Shown here piece after piece: positions 20,195-27,654 of a DNA stretch of 37,947 bases. Both the position numbers and the translations under genes were made by a program. The stretch is from Rhodanobacteraceae bacterium (GTDB lineage Bacteria; Pseudomonadota; Gammaproteobacteria; Xanthomonadales; Rhodanobacteraceae): contig JAICJG010000015.1 of assembly GCA_025928585.1 (NCBI GenBank), forward strand, positions 1-37,947. The letters run 5' to 3'. Position 1 is the stretch's first letter. The number at the start of each line of letters is the position of its first letter. The notes below the pieces were generated by a model. The model ran no database searches and was not told where the DNA came from. It worked only from the letters and a program-made list of their open reading frames with translations.

Positions 20195-20725
20195 TTAACA
20201 GCGCGGACCGGTGCCGAGTTCGAACCGTGCGCAAAGGGTTGCGGGATCTTCCGCGATGGGCAGGATCGCAGCGCCGAGATCGCGACAGAGTTCCAGCATC
20301 CGGGTGTTGTCGGTGCGGACGTTGCCGGTGAGCGCAGTGATGCCGCGGCGCCGCGCTGCCTCCAGCAGCCGCAGCATGAGGAGGCGACCGATGCCATGGC
20401 CCGCGACGGCCTTGCCGACGATCAGTCCGAACTCGGCCTCGCGCGCGCCGGGACGGTCCGCGTGCAGGTCCGCGACCGCGCGGATCTCGCCCGCGTCGTC
20501 CACGACGAACGCCGCCTCGCGCGCGGGATCGAAGCCGCGGATCTGCGCCGTCACGGAGGCCGGCAGTTCCCGCGAGCGGTGGAAGAAGCGGTACTCGATT
20601 TCCTCGGGCGTCAGGCGGAGAAAGGCGCGCTGCAATGCTTCCAGGTCACCGGAACGCAGCGGCCGCAAGACGAAGTTGCGCCCGTCTTCGAGCCGAATGG
20701 GTTCCGCGAATCCGCCAGATGTCAC
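20195..20725 (-). CDS. GNAT-family N-acetyltransferase
   Basis: The 176-residue product is a single GNAT domain. The acetyl-CoA pyrophosphate loop is seen as VAGHGIGRLLMLRLLEAARR (motif A, R/Q-x-x-G-x-G/A type), after the strand FGLIVGKAV, and followed by LTGNVRTDNTRMLELCRDLG. The N-terminal part LRPLRSGDLEALQRAFLRL and YRFFHRSRELP resembles the GNAT domains of protein lysine acetyltransferases of the Pat/YfiQ type, but the large acyl-CoA synthetase-like part is absent. The substrate is unknown. The start is GTG at 20725; no better start is seen. The gene lies between mfd and slp on the same strand. Confidence 0.8.
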   Translation of the reverse strand: MTSGGFAEPIRLEDGRNFVLRPLRSGDLEALQRAFLRLTPEEIEYRFFHRSRELPASVTAQIRGFDPAREAAFVVDDAGEIRAVADLHADRPGAREAEFGLIVGKAVAGHGIGRLLMLRLLEAARRRGITALTGNVRTDNTRMLELCRDLGAAILPIAEDPATLCARFELGTGPRC

Positions 20726-20759
20726 GGTCGCAGTCGCTGTCGTGGGCCCTGCCGTGAAT

Positions 20760-20789
20760 GGCCATTCCGGCTGCGTCGCCGGAACGGCC
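20760..20789. terminator. Stem-loop between slp and the GNAT gene
   Basis: GCCATTCCGG and CCGGAACGGC pair with a single mismatch around an 8-base loop, extended by one outer pair. It lies just past the end of the Slp-like gene in its transcription direction. No T-run follows, so its role as terminator is uncertain. Confidence 0.35.
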
Positions 20790-20833
20790 GGCGTGCACCC
20801 TCGCCGGCTGCAGCGATCATGGTCATTCGGACT

Positions 20834-21352
20834 TCAACGGATGACGCCCACCCCGACGCCGAAGCTGATGTTGGGGTGGCCCTGGCGCATTTCTTCCGGC
20901 GTCCAGCGATGGAAGTCGCCGGCACGCACGAACACCATGGGATACATATAACGCGCGTGCCCGACCCGTTCGGCCTGGGTGCCGGTGAATTGCCCGCGCA
21001 CGGTGATGAGCGAACCCTCGGGGAAATTCATGGGCTCGAGGAATCCCGGCACCTCGGCCATGAAGCGTCCGGTCGCGGGCTCCTTGAGCCGCGGCCGCTG
21101 CGAAGAATCGAGCGGGTAGGCAAGCACCTCGATTCGCGTGTGGTCGGCAAGGTTTTGCACGCCGATGACCTGGCCGCCCCAGATGACCTGTGCCTGCGGG
21201 AAATCGTTGGGCGAACCCGCCATTTGTTGGGGCGTGGCATGCACGATCTCCGGGCCGGTCTTGTAGATGGGTGCGGGGGCACACGCGGCGATCGCGAATG
21301 GCAGCGCGGCGGCAAGCACGAGCCGGAACGGGAAACGGAACGGTGCGCGCAT
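20834..21352 (-). CDS. Slp-family outer-membrane lipoprotein
   Basis: The 172-residue product begins with a lipoprotein signal peptide ending IAAC, so C24 would be lipidated. The mature part has the Slp-family layout: VIWGGQVIGVQNLADHTRIE, TRIEVLAYPLDSSQRP, GRFMAEVPGFLEP and FPEGSLITVRGQFTG, ending with a short tail. Slp (starvation lipoprotein) proteins stabilise the outer membrane in starvation or acid; exact biochemical function is unknown. ATG at 21352 was chosen over an upstream GTG at 21379 because GAGG lies 7 bases before it and it gives a compact signal peptide. Confidence 0.85.
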   Translation of the reverse strand: MRAPFRFPFRLVLAAALPFAIAACAPAPIYKTGPEIVHATPQQMAGSPNDFPQAQVIWGGQVIGVQNLADHTRIEVLAYPLDSSQRPRLKEPATGRFMAEVPGFLEPMNFPEGSLITVRGQFTGTQAERVGHARYMYPMVFVRAGDFHRWTPEEMRQGHPNISFGVGVGVIR

Positions 21353-21428
21353 GGCGAAAGCCTCGTTCACAGCGGACACCTGCGAGCATAACCAGAATCG
21401 GTCCCGCCGGTGCGCCGCCGCGTCGCAG

Positions 21429-22271
21429 TCATTTATCGCGCAGCCAGCGCAGGTTTACCGACGCGTCCGCGGACTGCGCGAGTGCATCGCGCAATGCCGG
21501 CAACAAGCGGGCCAGCGTCGCATCCAGCTTCCATGGCGGATTCGCGATCAGCAGGCCGCAGCCATTCAGGCGCAACGGCGAATCGTCGGGATGCACCAGC
21601 AATTCCGCGACCAGTACCTCCTCGAATGGGCCGTTCGCCATGCGCCGATGGAACGGTGCGACGGTCCGATGCGACTTGATCGGATACCACACGGCGTAGA
21701 CACCGTTCGGCCAGCGGGCCTGTGCCTTCGCGAGCGCGGCTTCGATGGTCGCGAATTCGGCTTCCTGCGCCTCGAATGGCGGATCGATCAGCACCAGGCC
21801 GCGCTTTTCGGCGGGAGGCAGGAGCGCGTTCAGCGCCGCATAGCCATCGCGGTGGTGCACATGCACCCGCCGGTCGCCGCGGAACTGTCCGCGCAGCGCG
21901 GCGGCCTCGTCGGGCTGCATTTCGCACAGCACCAGGCGGTCGCCCGCACGCAGTGCCTGCGCCGCGAGCAACGGGGAACCAGGATAGACGCGCAGCTCGC
22001 CGTCGGGATTGCAGGCACGGATGGCGGCGACGTAACGCTGCAGTGGCTCCGGCGTTTGCGCGGCATCGAACAGCCGCCCGATGCCTTTCCGCCATTCGCC
22101 TGTCTTCAGCGCCTCGGCCTCATCGAGGCGGTACGCGCCGCGGCCCGCGTGGGTGTCGAAGTAGCACAGCGGCTTGTCCTTGCCGGTCAACGCATCCAGC
22201 AGCGCCAGCAGGATCGCGTGCTTGAAGACGTCCGCGAAGTTGCCGGCATGGAAGGCGTGGCGGTAGTTCAT
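21429..22271 (-). CDS. rlmJ: 23S rRNA (adenine-2030-N6)-methyltransferase RlmJ
   Basis: RlmJ methylates A2030 of 23S rRNA using S-adenosylmethionine. The 280-residue product starts MNYRHAFHAGNFADVFKHAI, the family's hallmark, continues with CYFDTHAGRGAYRL (cofactor site) and has the catalytic DPPFE motif (D163-E167). Length equals that of E. coli RlmJ. It has a TATACT -10 candidate at 22295-22300. It is divergent from copL. Confidence 0.95.
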   Translation of the reverse strand: MNYRHAFHAGNFADVFKHAILLALLDALTGKDKPLCYFDTHAGRGAYRLDEAEALKTGEWRKGIGRLFDAAQTPEPLQRYVAAIRACNPDGELRVYPGSPLLAAQALRAGDRLVLCEMQPDEAAALRGQFRGDRRVHVHHRDGYAALNALLPPAEKRGLVLIDPPFEAQEAEFATIEAALAKAQARWPNGVYAVWYPIKSHRTVAPFHRRMANGPFEEVLVAELLVHPDDSPLRLNGCGLLIANPPWKLDATLARLLPALRDALAQSADASVNLRWLRDK

Positions 22272-22294
22272 GGGCTGGGCCAGGGCATCCTTTC

Positions 22295-22300
22295 AGTATA
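22295..22300 (-). promoter_or_regulatory. -10 candidate for rlmJ
   Basis: On the minus strand TATACT lies 23 bases before the rlmJ ATG. It is flanked by CTTTC and GAAAG arms that form a small inverted repeat (22290-22305), a possible regulatory dyad. No clear -35 is present. Confidence 0.45.
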
Positions 22301-22335
22301 GAAAGGCCGCAACGCGCATGAAGCCTGCTCCAGCA

Positions 22336-22364
22336 TTGAGCCGCCCATGCACAACGACTATGCT
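22336..22364 (+). promoter_or_regulatory. copL promoter candidate, leaderless type
   Basis: TTGAGC (22336-22341) and TATGCT (22359-22364) are 17 bases apart, a normal sigma-70 layout. The ATG at 22371 follows 6 bases after the -10, which would place the transcript start at or very near the start codon. Confidence 0.5.
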
Positions 22365-22370
22365 CGGCGC

Positions 22371-22775
22371 ATGCGTTGCCTGCCGCGCCCGAACTCCCCG
22401 TTTTTCCGCGCCGTCCTGGCCATGGCCTTGCTGGCATGGACGACGCTCGCGTTCGGGATGCCGGCGATGTCCGCGTCGGGTGGCCACGCGCGAATGCCCG
22501 GCGCGCGCATGCAGGCAACGATGGCCTCGCTTCATTGCCATGGCATGTCGAGGGCATCCGCCGGGTCGCACCACCGTTCCGCACCCGCCGCGCCGGCCGG
22601 CCATGGTGATTGCTGCCATGCCGGGTGCCACTGCCTTTCGGCGTGCAATGCCGTGCTGGTCGTGCCCGCCACGCGCGTCGATCCGCTGCCGCCCGCGGGC
22701 GTGGCCTTGTTGCCGGTCCTTGCGCACGTACGACCCGCGGTGCTGACGCCGCCGCTGCGACCGCCGATCGCCTGA
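22371..22775 (+). CDS. copL: CopL-family metal-binding regulatory protein
   Basis: In Xanthomonas, CopL is encoded directly upstream of copAB and is needed for copper-induced expression. This 134-residue product has an N-terminal signal peptide (FFRAVLAMALLAWTTLAFG) and a metal-binding centre with HCHGM (from about residue 55), a histidine pair, and GDCCHAGCHCLSAC (about residues 79-92), followed by a hydrophobic proline-rich tail ending PPLRPPIA. ATG at 22371 was chosen because promoter hexamers overlap the in-frame ATG at 22347, which would add 8 residues. It precedes copA by 110 bases and is divergent from rlmJ. Confidence 0.85.
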   Translation: MRCLPRPNSPFFRAVLAMALLAWTTLAFGMPAMSASGGHARMPGARMQATMASLHCHGMSRASAGSHHRSAPAAPAGHGDCCHAGCHCLSACNAVLVVPATRVDPLPPAGVALLPVLAHVRPAVLTPPLRPPIA

Positions 22776-22885
22776 GTCCCGCCGCGGTGTCGTGGCGCCG
22801 CGGTTCACGCCGGTCCGCTCCGCGCATTCGCGCGAGGCGCTTGTCACGGTGCAACGGCGCGCGCCGCGCGCCTGCGGGAATTTCG

Positions 22886-24625
22886 ATGAAACACATGATT
22901 CGCGATGCCGGACCTTCGGTCGGGATGCCTTCGCGGCGCCGCTTCGTGCAGGGACTGGCGCTGGGCGGCACGGCCGCGCTGCTGGGCGGCTTCGTCAAAC
23001 CGCTGTGGGCCTTGGACGGACCCAATCAGCCGCACGTTTTGAGCGGCACGGAATTCAATCTCGATGTGGCCGAAGTGCGGGTGAACTACACCGGGGAGCC
23101 GCGCCTCGCCACCGCCGTCAATGGGCAGGTTCCAGGACCGTTGCTGCGCTGGCGCGAGGGCACGACGGTGGTTTTGCGCGTGACCAATCGGATGCGCGTG
23201 CCGACCTCGATCCACTGGCACGGCATCCTGCTGCCGGCCGGCATGGATGGCGTGCCCGGCATCAGCTTCCCCGGCATCGCCCCGGGCGAAACCTTCACCT
23301 ACCGGTTCCCGGTGCGGCAAAGCGGCACCTACTGGTATCACGCCCATTCGGGCTTCCAGGAACAGACCGGACTGTACGGTCCGCTGGTGATCGACCCGGC
23401 GCACGGCGAGCGCGCGCGGAACGATCGCGATTACGTGGTGATGCTGAACGACTGGACCGACATGGATCCGGACCGCATCTATGCGATCCTGAAGACGCGC
23501 AGCGACTACTTCAACGTTCGCCAGCCGACGGTTCCCGAGTTCACGCGTGATGCCGCGACCATGGGTCTGGCCGGCGCGCTGCGCGAGCGCGCGATGTGGA
23601 ACCGGATGCGGATGGATCCGCGCGACCTGATCGACGTCACCGGTTTCACCTACACCTACCTCATGAATGGCGCGACGCCCGTGGGCAACTGGACGGCGTT
23701 GTTCCGGCCGGGCGAACGGGTGCGGCTGCGCTTCATCAACGGCTCCGCCAACAGTTACTTCGATGTGCGGATTCCAGGCTTGAAACTCACCGTGGTCGCG
23801 GCCGACGGGCAAGACGTCGAGCCGGTCGCGGTGGACGAATTCCGGATCGCGGTGGCGGAAACCTACGACGTGATCGTCGAACCGCACGAAGATCGCGCCT
23901 ACACGATCTTCGCGCAGTCGATCGACCGCTCCGGTTATGCCCGGGGCACGCTGGCGCCGCGCCCCGGCATGCAGGCCGAACTGCCGGCGCTCGATCCGGT
24001 GCCGACCCTCGCGATGGTCGACATGATGGGCGCGCTGGGCGAGGGCGGCGGTCATGCCATGCACGGCACCCAGCAGGAGCCCATGGGCATGCCCGGCATG
24101 GCGAAGGCGCACCATGCGCGCAGCGAGTTCCACAATCCCGGCGTGGACATGCGCATCGACTTTCCGCGCACCAATCTCGACGATCCCGGCGCCGGCCTGC
24201 GCGACAACGGTCGCCGTGTGCTGACCTATGCCGACCTGCGCACGATCGGCGGTTCGCTGTACCCGGGGCCGGTCACGCGCGATATCGAACTGCACCTCGA
24301 CGGCAGCATGGAACGCTTCATCTGGTCGTTCGACGGCGTGGTCTTTTCGAAGGCCAAGCCGATCCATTTCCGGCACGGCGAACACCTGCGCATCGTGCTG
24401 TGCAACGACACCATGATGAACCACCCGATCCACCTGCACGGGATGTGGAGCGAAGTCGAATCGCCGGAAGGCGAATTCCAGGTGCGCAAGCAGACCGTGA
24501 ACGTCCAGCCGGCGCAACGCGTCACGTATCGGGTGAAGGCGGACGCGCTGGGCCGTTGGGCGTACCACTGCCATCTGCTCTACCACATGGAAGCGGGCAT
24601 GTTCCGCGAGGTGGTGGTGGCATGA
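22886..24625 (+). CDS. copA: Copper resistance multicopper oxidase CopA (PcoA-like)
   Basis: This 579-residue periplasmic multicopper oxidase is exported folded by the Tat pathway: SRRRFVQG at residues 16-23 precedes a hydrophobic segment. Copper-ligand motifs are HWHG (110-113), WYHAHSG (H152, H154), HPIHLHGMW (H513, H516, H518) and HCHLLYHMEAGM (H561-M572). A methionine/histidine-rich insert (GGHAMHGTQQEPMGMPGMA) lies before the third cupredoxin domain and is typical of copper-binding CopA. It likely oxidises or sequesters Cu(I). GGGA lies before the ATG. It overlaps copB by ATGA, so the two are translationally coupled. Confidence 0.95.
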   Translation: MKHMIRDAGPSVGMPSRRRFVQGLALGGTAALLGGFVKPLWALDGPNQPHVLSGTEFNLDVAEVRVNYTGEPRLATAVNGQVPGPLLRWREGTTVVLRVTNRMRVPTSIHWHGILLPAGMDGVPGISFPGIAPGETFTYRFPVRQSGTYWYHAHSGFQEQTGLYGPLVIDPAHGERARNDRDYVVMLNDWTDMDPDRIYAILKTRSDYFNVRQPTVPEFTRDAATMGLAGALRERAMWNRMRMDPRDLIDVTGFTYTYLMNGATPVGNWTALFRPGERVRLRFINGSANSYFDVRIPGLKLTVVAADGQDVEPVAVDEFRIAVAETYDVIVEPHEDRAYTIFAQSIDRSGYARGTLAPRPGMQAELPALDPVPTLAMVDMMGALGEGGGHAMHGTQQEPMGMPGMAKAHHARSEFHNPGVDMRIDFPRTNLDDPGAGLRDNGRRVLTYADLRTIGGSLYPGPVTRDIELHLDGSMERFIWSFDGVVFSKAKPIHFRHGEHLRIVLCNDTMMNHPIHLHGMWSEVESPEGEFQVRKQTVNVQPAQRVTYRVKADALGRWAYHCHLLYHMEAGMFREVVVA

Positions 24626-25626
24626 ACGCGCGCATGCACGCGAACGCCTTCGCCCTGGCTTGCGCATTGGCGGCCGCCGGTAGCGGCGGCGCGCCTGCCT
24701 TCGCGCAGGAGTTGCCGGCGATGCAGCATCCGCACCAGCCCGCGCCGTCGCCGGCTGCGCCGGCATCGACTGCGGCGCCGGCTGCCATGCAGGACATGGC
24801 CATGCCCCCGGCGTCGCCACCACCACCGCGGCCCGCCCGTCAACCGGTGCCCCGACCCGCGGCGCCGCCTGCCGTTGCCTTGCACACCCTGCACATGCCA
24901 TCGATGCCAGCCGGGACTTCCGCCGATGGGCGCAGCCCCGACTATTCCGATGGCTACGACCGCGGCTCGATGCCGGGAATGGACATGCCGGACGATCCGC
25001 GGGTCGGTATGCTGCTCCTCGATCGACTGGAATACGTGCATTCGCGCGACGGCGGCCATGCCACGGTGCTCGACGGCGAGGCCTGGTTTGGCCGCAACTT
25101 CGACAAGTTGTGGCTGAAGTTCGAAGGCGAGCGGGCCGGGGGTCGGCTGCAGGATTTCCGCAGCGAGGCGCTGTGGTCGCACGCGATTGCACCGTTCTGG
25201 GATGCGCAGCTTGGTGTGCGCCACGACTTCGGCGCGGGGCCGGGCCGTAGCTGGGCGGCCATCGGCGTGGAAGGCGTCGCGCCGTACTGGTTCGAAACCG
25301 AGGCGACCTTGTACCTGGGCCAGGGCGGCCGCACCGCGGCGCGCATCGCGGTCGAGTACGAAGCCCGCTTCACGCAGCAGCTGGTCCTGCAGCCGTCGCT
25401 GGAGGCCAACTTCTACGGCCGCGACGATCCGCAGCGCGGCATCGGAGCCGGACTCTCGGATGTCGAGGCCGGTTTGCGCCTGCGCTATGAAATCCGCCGC
25501 GAGCTGGCGCCGTACGTCGGGATCGTCTGGCGGCAGCGCTTCGGTCGGAGCCGCGACTACGCGCGCGGGCAAGCGGAACCGGCGGACGACCTGCAACTCG
25601 TTGCTGGCGTGCGCGCGTGGTTCTGA
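24622..25626 (+). CDS. copB: Outer-membrane copper resistance protein CopB (PcoB-like)
   Basis: The 334-residue product has a Sec signal peptide (cleavage near APAFA-QE), a Pro/Ala/Met-rich linker (about residues 33-110) with MPPASPPPPRPARQPVPRP, then PGMDMPDDPRVGMLLLDRLE, which begins the conserved CopB domain, a beta-barrel ending in the C-terminal aromatic GVRAWF. It presumably moves copper across, or binds it at, the outer membrane, working with CopA. It starts within copA (ATGA). It is followed by the GDCCVxC gene after 26 bases, with its own promoter candidate. Confidence 0.93.
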   Translation: MNARMHANAFALACALAAAGSGGAPAFAQELPAMQHPHQPAPSPAAPASTAAPAAMQDMAMPPASPPPPRPARQPVPRPAAPPAVALHTLHMPSMPAGTSADGRSPDYSDGYDRGSMPGMDMPDDPRVGMLLLDRLEYVHSRDGGHATVLDGEAWFGRNFDKLWLKFEGERAGGRLQDFRSEALWSHAIAPFWDAQLGVRHDFGAGPGRSWAAIGVEGVAPYWFETEATLYLGQGGRTAARIAVEYEARFTQQLVLQPSLEANFYGRDDPQRGIGAGLSDVEAGLRLRYEIRRELAPYVGIVWRQRFGRSRDYARGQAEPADDLQLVAGVRAWF

Positions 25627-25640
25627 GGCCTGCGCGGGCG

Positions 25641-25646
25641 TAGGAT
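25641..25646 (+). promoter_or_regulatory. -10 candidate immediately before the GDCCVxC gene
   Basis: TAGGAT lies exactly 6 bases before the ATG at 25653, suggesting leaderless transcription. The -35 position (TGGTTC) is weak. The same AGGA could instead act as ribosome binding site for readthrough transcripts from copB. Confidence 0.4.
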
Positions 25647-25652
25647 GGCGCC

Positions 25653-25892
25653 ATGAATGCGCCCGGGCCGAGGAACGCTGGAGCACCGGTTCTCCAATGC
25701 AAGCTGACCTGCCCGCATTGCGGGCGTGCCAGCGTCGAGACCATGCCGGAAGATGCCTGCGTGTTCTTCCACGAATGCGCCGGCTGCGGCGCGATGCTGC
25801 GACCGAAGCCTGGCGACTGTTGCGTGTTCTGTTCGTATGGCGCCGTGGCGTGCCCGCCGGTGCAGCGACACGGCCGCTGCTGTCTGGGCTGA
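25653..25892 (+). CDS. GDCCVxC domain-containing protein (cysteine form)
   Basis: This 79-residue protein has 12 cysteines. Motifs: C-x-x-C pairs at C20/C23 and C42/C45, then GDCCVFC at residues 54-60, CPP at 67-69 and a final CC at 76-77. The GDCCVxC motif defines a small family in which some members carry selenocysteine; here every position is a TGC or TGT cysteine codon. Its molecular role is not established; the cysteine arrangement suggests a zinc, copper or mercury ligand or a thiol redox protein. Placement right after copAB supports a metal-linked role (inference). It ends 18 bases from the convergent nnrS. Confidence 0.8.
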   Translation: MNAPGPRNAGAPVLQCKLTCPHCGRASVETMPEDACVFFHECAGCGAMLRPKPGDCCVFCSYGAVACPPVQRHGRCCLG

Positions 25893-25910
25893 TGCCGCGA
25901 CGGAATTCGC

Positions 25911-27077
25911 TCAGTGCGTCGCCGTCTGCAAGCGCCCGCGCACAAGCAGCGGCCCGATCACGATCAGGTAGATCGCGTAGGCGATGAACCACAGCCCGGC
26001 CGCCCACACCCAGCCATGCGGCTGGTTGTCGCAAAGCCGCACGGCGGCCGCGATGGTCGGGAGTACGAACATCGTGCTCAAGGCGAAACTGGACCGGATC
26101 GGCACGCCGCTGTGGCCCTGCGCGACGCGCGTCATCATCGCGAGTGACAGCGTGCCCAGCGCGCCCACGGTGATGCCGTGCAGGGTGTCGATTTCCGGCA
26201 TCGAATAGGCGCCGAGCAGTGCCAGTCCGCGCACCGCAAGGCCGATTGCCAGCCACAGATAGCCGAGGTGCAAACACCACAGCATCGGCTCGTGCCAGGT
26301 GCGCCAGCCGCGCCAGCCGACCAGCCGCACCAGCGCCAGCGCGGCCACCACCAGCATCAGGATCCCGCGCGGCAGGAGCGGCGCGCCGGCGAGGTCGCAC
26401 AGCAGCACCAGCGCGCCGCCGCCGTTGACGGCCCAGACGAGGTAGCGATGGGTCCACGTCGTATGGCCGGCGAGCTTGCGGCTGGTGAAGAACGGGATCA
26501 CCCGCCCACCGATCGCCAGCATCAGCACCATCAGGAGGTCCACCGCAGCGATCAGGACGCGCGTGGTGACGGTGCCGCTTCCGCCCAGCGCGCCCGCGTA
26601 GAACGCGATGTCGAGTCCGGTGAAGACCAGCAGGATGGCGATCAGGAATGCGTTGCGCTTGTTGTGCGAGAGCCACAGCACGCGGCCCACCAGGAACACG
26701 AGGCCGAACAGGTAGCCGACGTCGAACAGCGCGCCCACCCAGAACGGCAGCGGCGTCAGCAGCAGTACGCGCGCGATCACCCAGGTGGCGGTCAGCAGCA
26801 GCAGGCCGCGGCGCGTGGTGGTGGCGATGCCGGTCCAGTTGGCCGATGCCGTGAGCAGGAAACCGCCGACCAGCGCGCTGGCGAAGCCGTACAGCATGCC
26901 GTGCGCGTGCCAGGGCAGCGCACCCAGGGGGGTCGGCGGCAGCCAGCCCATGTGCCAGAACGCGCCCCATGCCAGCATGCCGAGACTGGCGAACAGCGCC
27001 GCGCAGAAGAACAACGGGCGGAACGGGTGCAGCGGCGGGGCGGGTGGGTTCAAGGTGCTTTCGGCAATGGTGGCCAT
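25911..27077 (-). CDS. nnrS: NnrS-family haem/copper membrane protein
   Basis: The 388-residue polytopic protein has about 12 TM helices. NnrS features are the FRPLFFCAALFASLGMLAW opening, WHAHGMLYGFASALVGGFLL (H-x-H-G-M), GRVIPFFTSRKL, LHGITVGALGTLSLAMM and TRVAQGHSG. NnrS proteins bind haem and copper, are induced under denitrifying or nitrosative conditions, and relieve nitric oxide stress. ATG at 27077 gives the usual short cytoplasmic tail; ATG at 27107 is in frame but would lie upstream of the transcript start predicted from the FNR-like box. No nor or nir genes are visible. Confidence 0.88.
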   Translation of the reverse strand: MATIAESTLNPPAPPLHPFRPLFFCAALFASLGMLAWGAFWHMGWLPPTPLGALPWHAHGMLYGFASALVGGFLLTASANWTGIATTTRRGLLLLTATWVIARVLLLTPLPFWVGALFDVGYLFGLVFLVGRVLWLSHNKRNAFLIAILLVFTGLDIAFYAGALGGSGTVTTRVLIAAVDLLMVLMLAIGGRVIPFFTSRKLAGHTTWTHRYLVWAVNGGGALVLLCDLAGAPLLPRGILMLVVAALALVRLVGWRGWRTWHEPMLWCLHLGYLWLAIGLAVRGLALLGAYSMPEIDTLHGITVGALGTLSLAMMTRVAQGHSGVPIRSSFALSTMFVLPTIAAAVRLCDNQPHGWVWAAGLWFIAYAIYLIVIGPLLVRGRLQTATH

Positions 27078-27133
27078 GGGCGTTGAGTGTGGCGGCAATC
27101 GTTTCATGCTGGCCCCATGGTGTCATGACTGCC

Positions 27134-27147
27134 CTGATGCGGGTCAA
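27134..27147 (-). promoter_or_regulatory. FNR/Dnr-like box upstream of nnrS
   Basis: On the minus strand it reads TTGACCCGCATCAG, 8 of 10 fixed positions of TTGATnnnnATCAA. Centred at -41.5 it would direct transcription from about 27099, 22 bases before the ATG at 27077. This matches known control of nnrS genes by FNR/Dnr-type regulators in other bacteria. Confidence 0.4.
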
Positions 27148-27214
27148 TGTCGGATCCCCGGGCACCGTCCGCGTCGCGGATGCTGCGCGAAATCGGCCGG
27201 CCACGGACGCCCGG

Positions 27215-27633
27215 CTACACCGCCTCCTTGATCCCGGCCTTGGGCAGCCACGCGTTGACCGGGCAGCTCGTGCAGAAACCGGCCAACATCGCGAGCTGCA
27301 TCGTGAACCGGAATATCGGGCCGGTCTCGGCAAGTTCATGGCCGAAGATGAGGAACGTCGCGATGGCTATCCAGCCGTTCATCCCGAGCTGCCAGGTCGT
27401 CAGCGACAGGGTGTCGGCCTTTACTGCCTTCGCGACGCGCGGTGATCGGCCACACCAGGTTCATGATCCACAGGTGCTGTCGATGTCCCCGCCAGCAGAT
27501 TCGCCGCGATGATGATCGCGCTCGGCAACCCGAGCGCCAGTGAATTCCACGCGACGACGTCGAGCCATGAAGACAAGCGCCACTCCGGCAAGAGAGTGTC
27601 GGAGGACCCCGCGACCTTACTCGTGAAGTCCAC
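27215..27633 (-). pseudogene. Broken DUF4396-domain gene
   Basis: Reading the minus strand from GTG at 27633, WLDVVAWNSLALGLPSAII matches the DUF4396 N-terminus. A frameshift near 27480 moves the match to HLWIMNLVWPITA. A second shift plus an internal deletion near 27425 joins this directly to KADTLSLTTWQLGMNGW, IFGHELAETGPIFRF and the family's end CPVNAWLPKAGIKEAV, stop at 27215-27217. The central membrane part of the domain (of the order of 80-100 residues) is missing. DUF4396 proteins are small membrane proteins often found near metal or thiol-stress genes; the gene is clearly dead. Outside it, the 27108-27654 stretch holds only the FNR-like box. Confidence 0.8.
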
Positions 27634-27654
27634 GTTTGGGCGCGGCCGATGGCT

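Noticed and set aside
22347-22370. Upstream ATG as the copL start
   Set aside because: The -10 hexamer candidate lies within this extension and an optimally spaced -35 precedes it; the internal ATG at 22371 is preferred, though not proven.
25653-25892. Possible selenocysteine in the GDCCVxC protein
   Set aside because: All twelve cysteine positions are TGC or TGT and there is no in-frame TGA before the stop.
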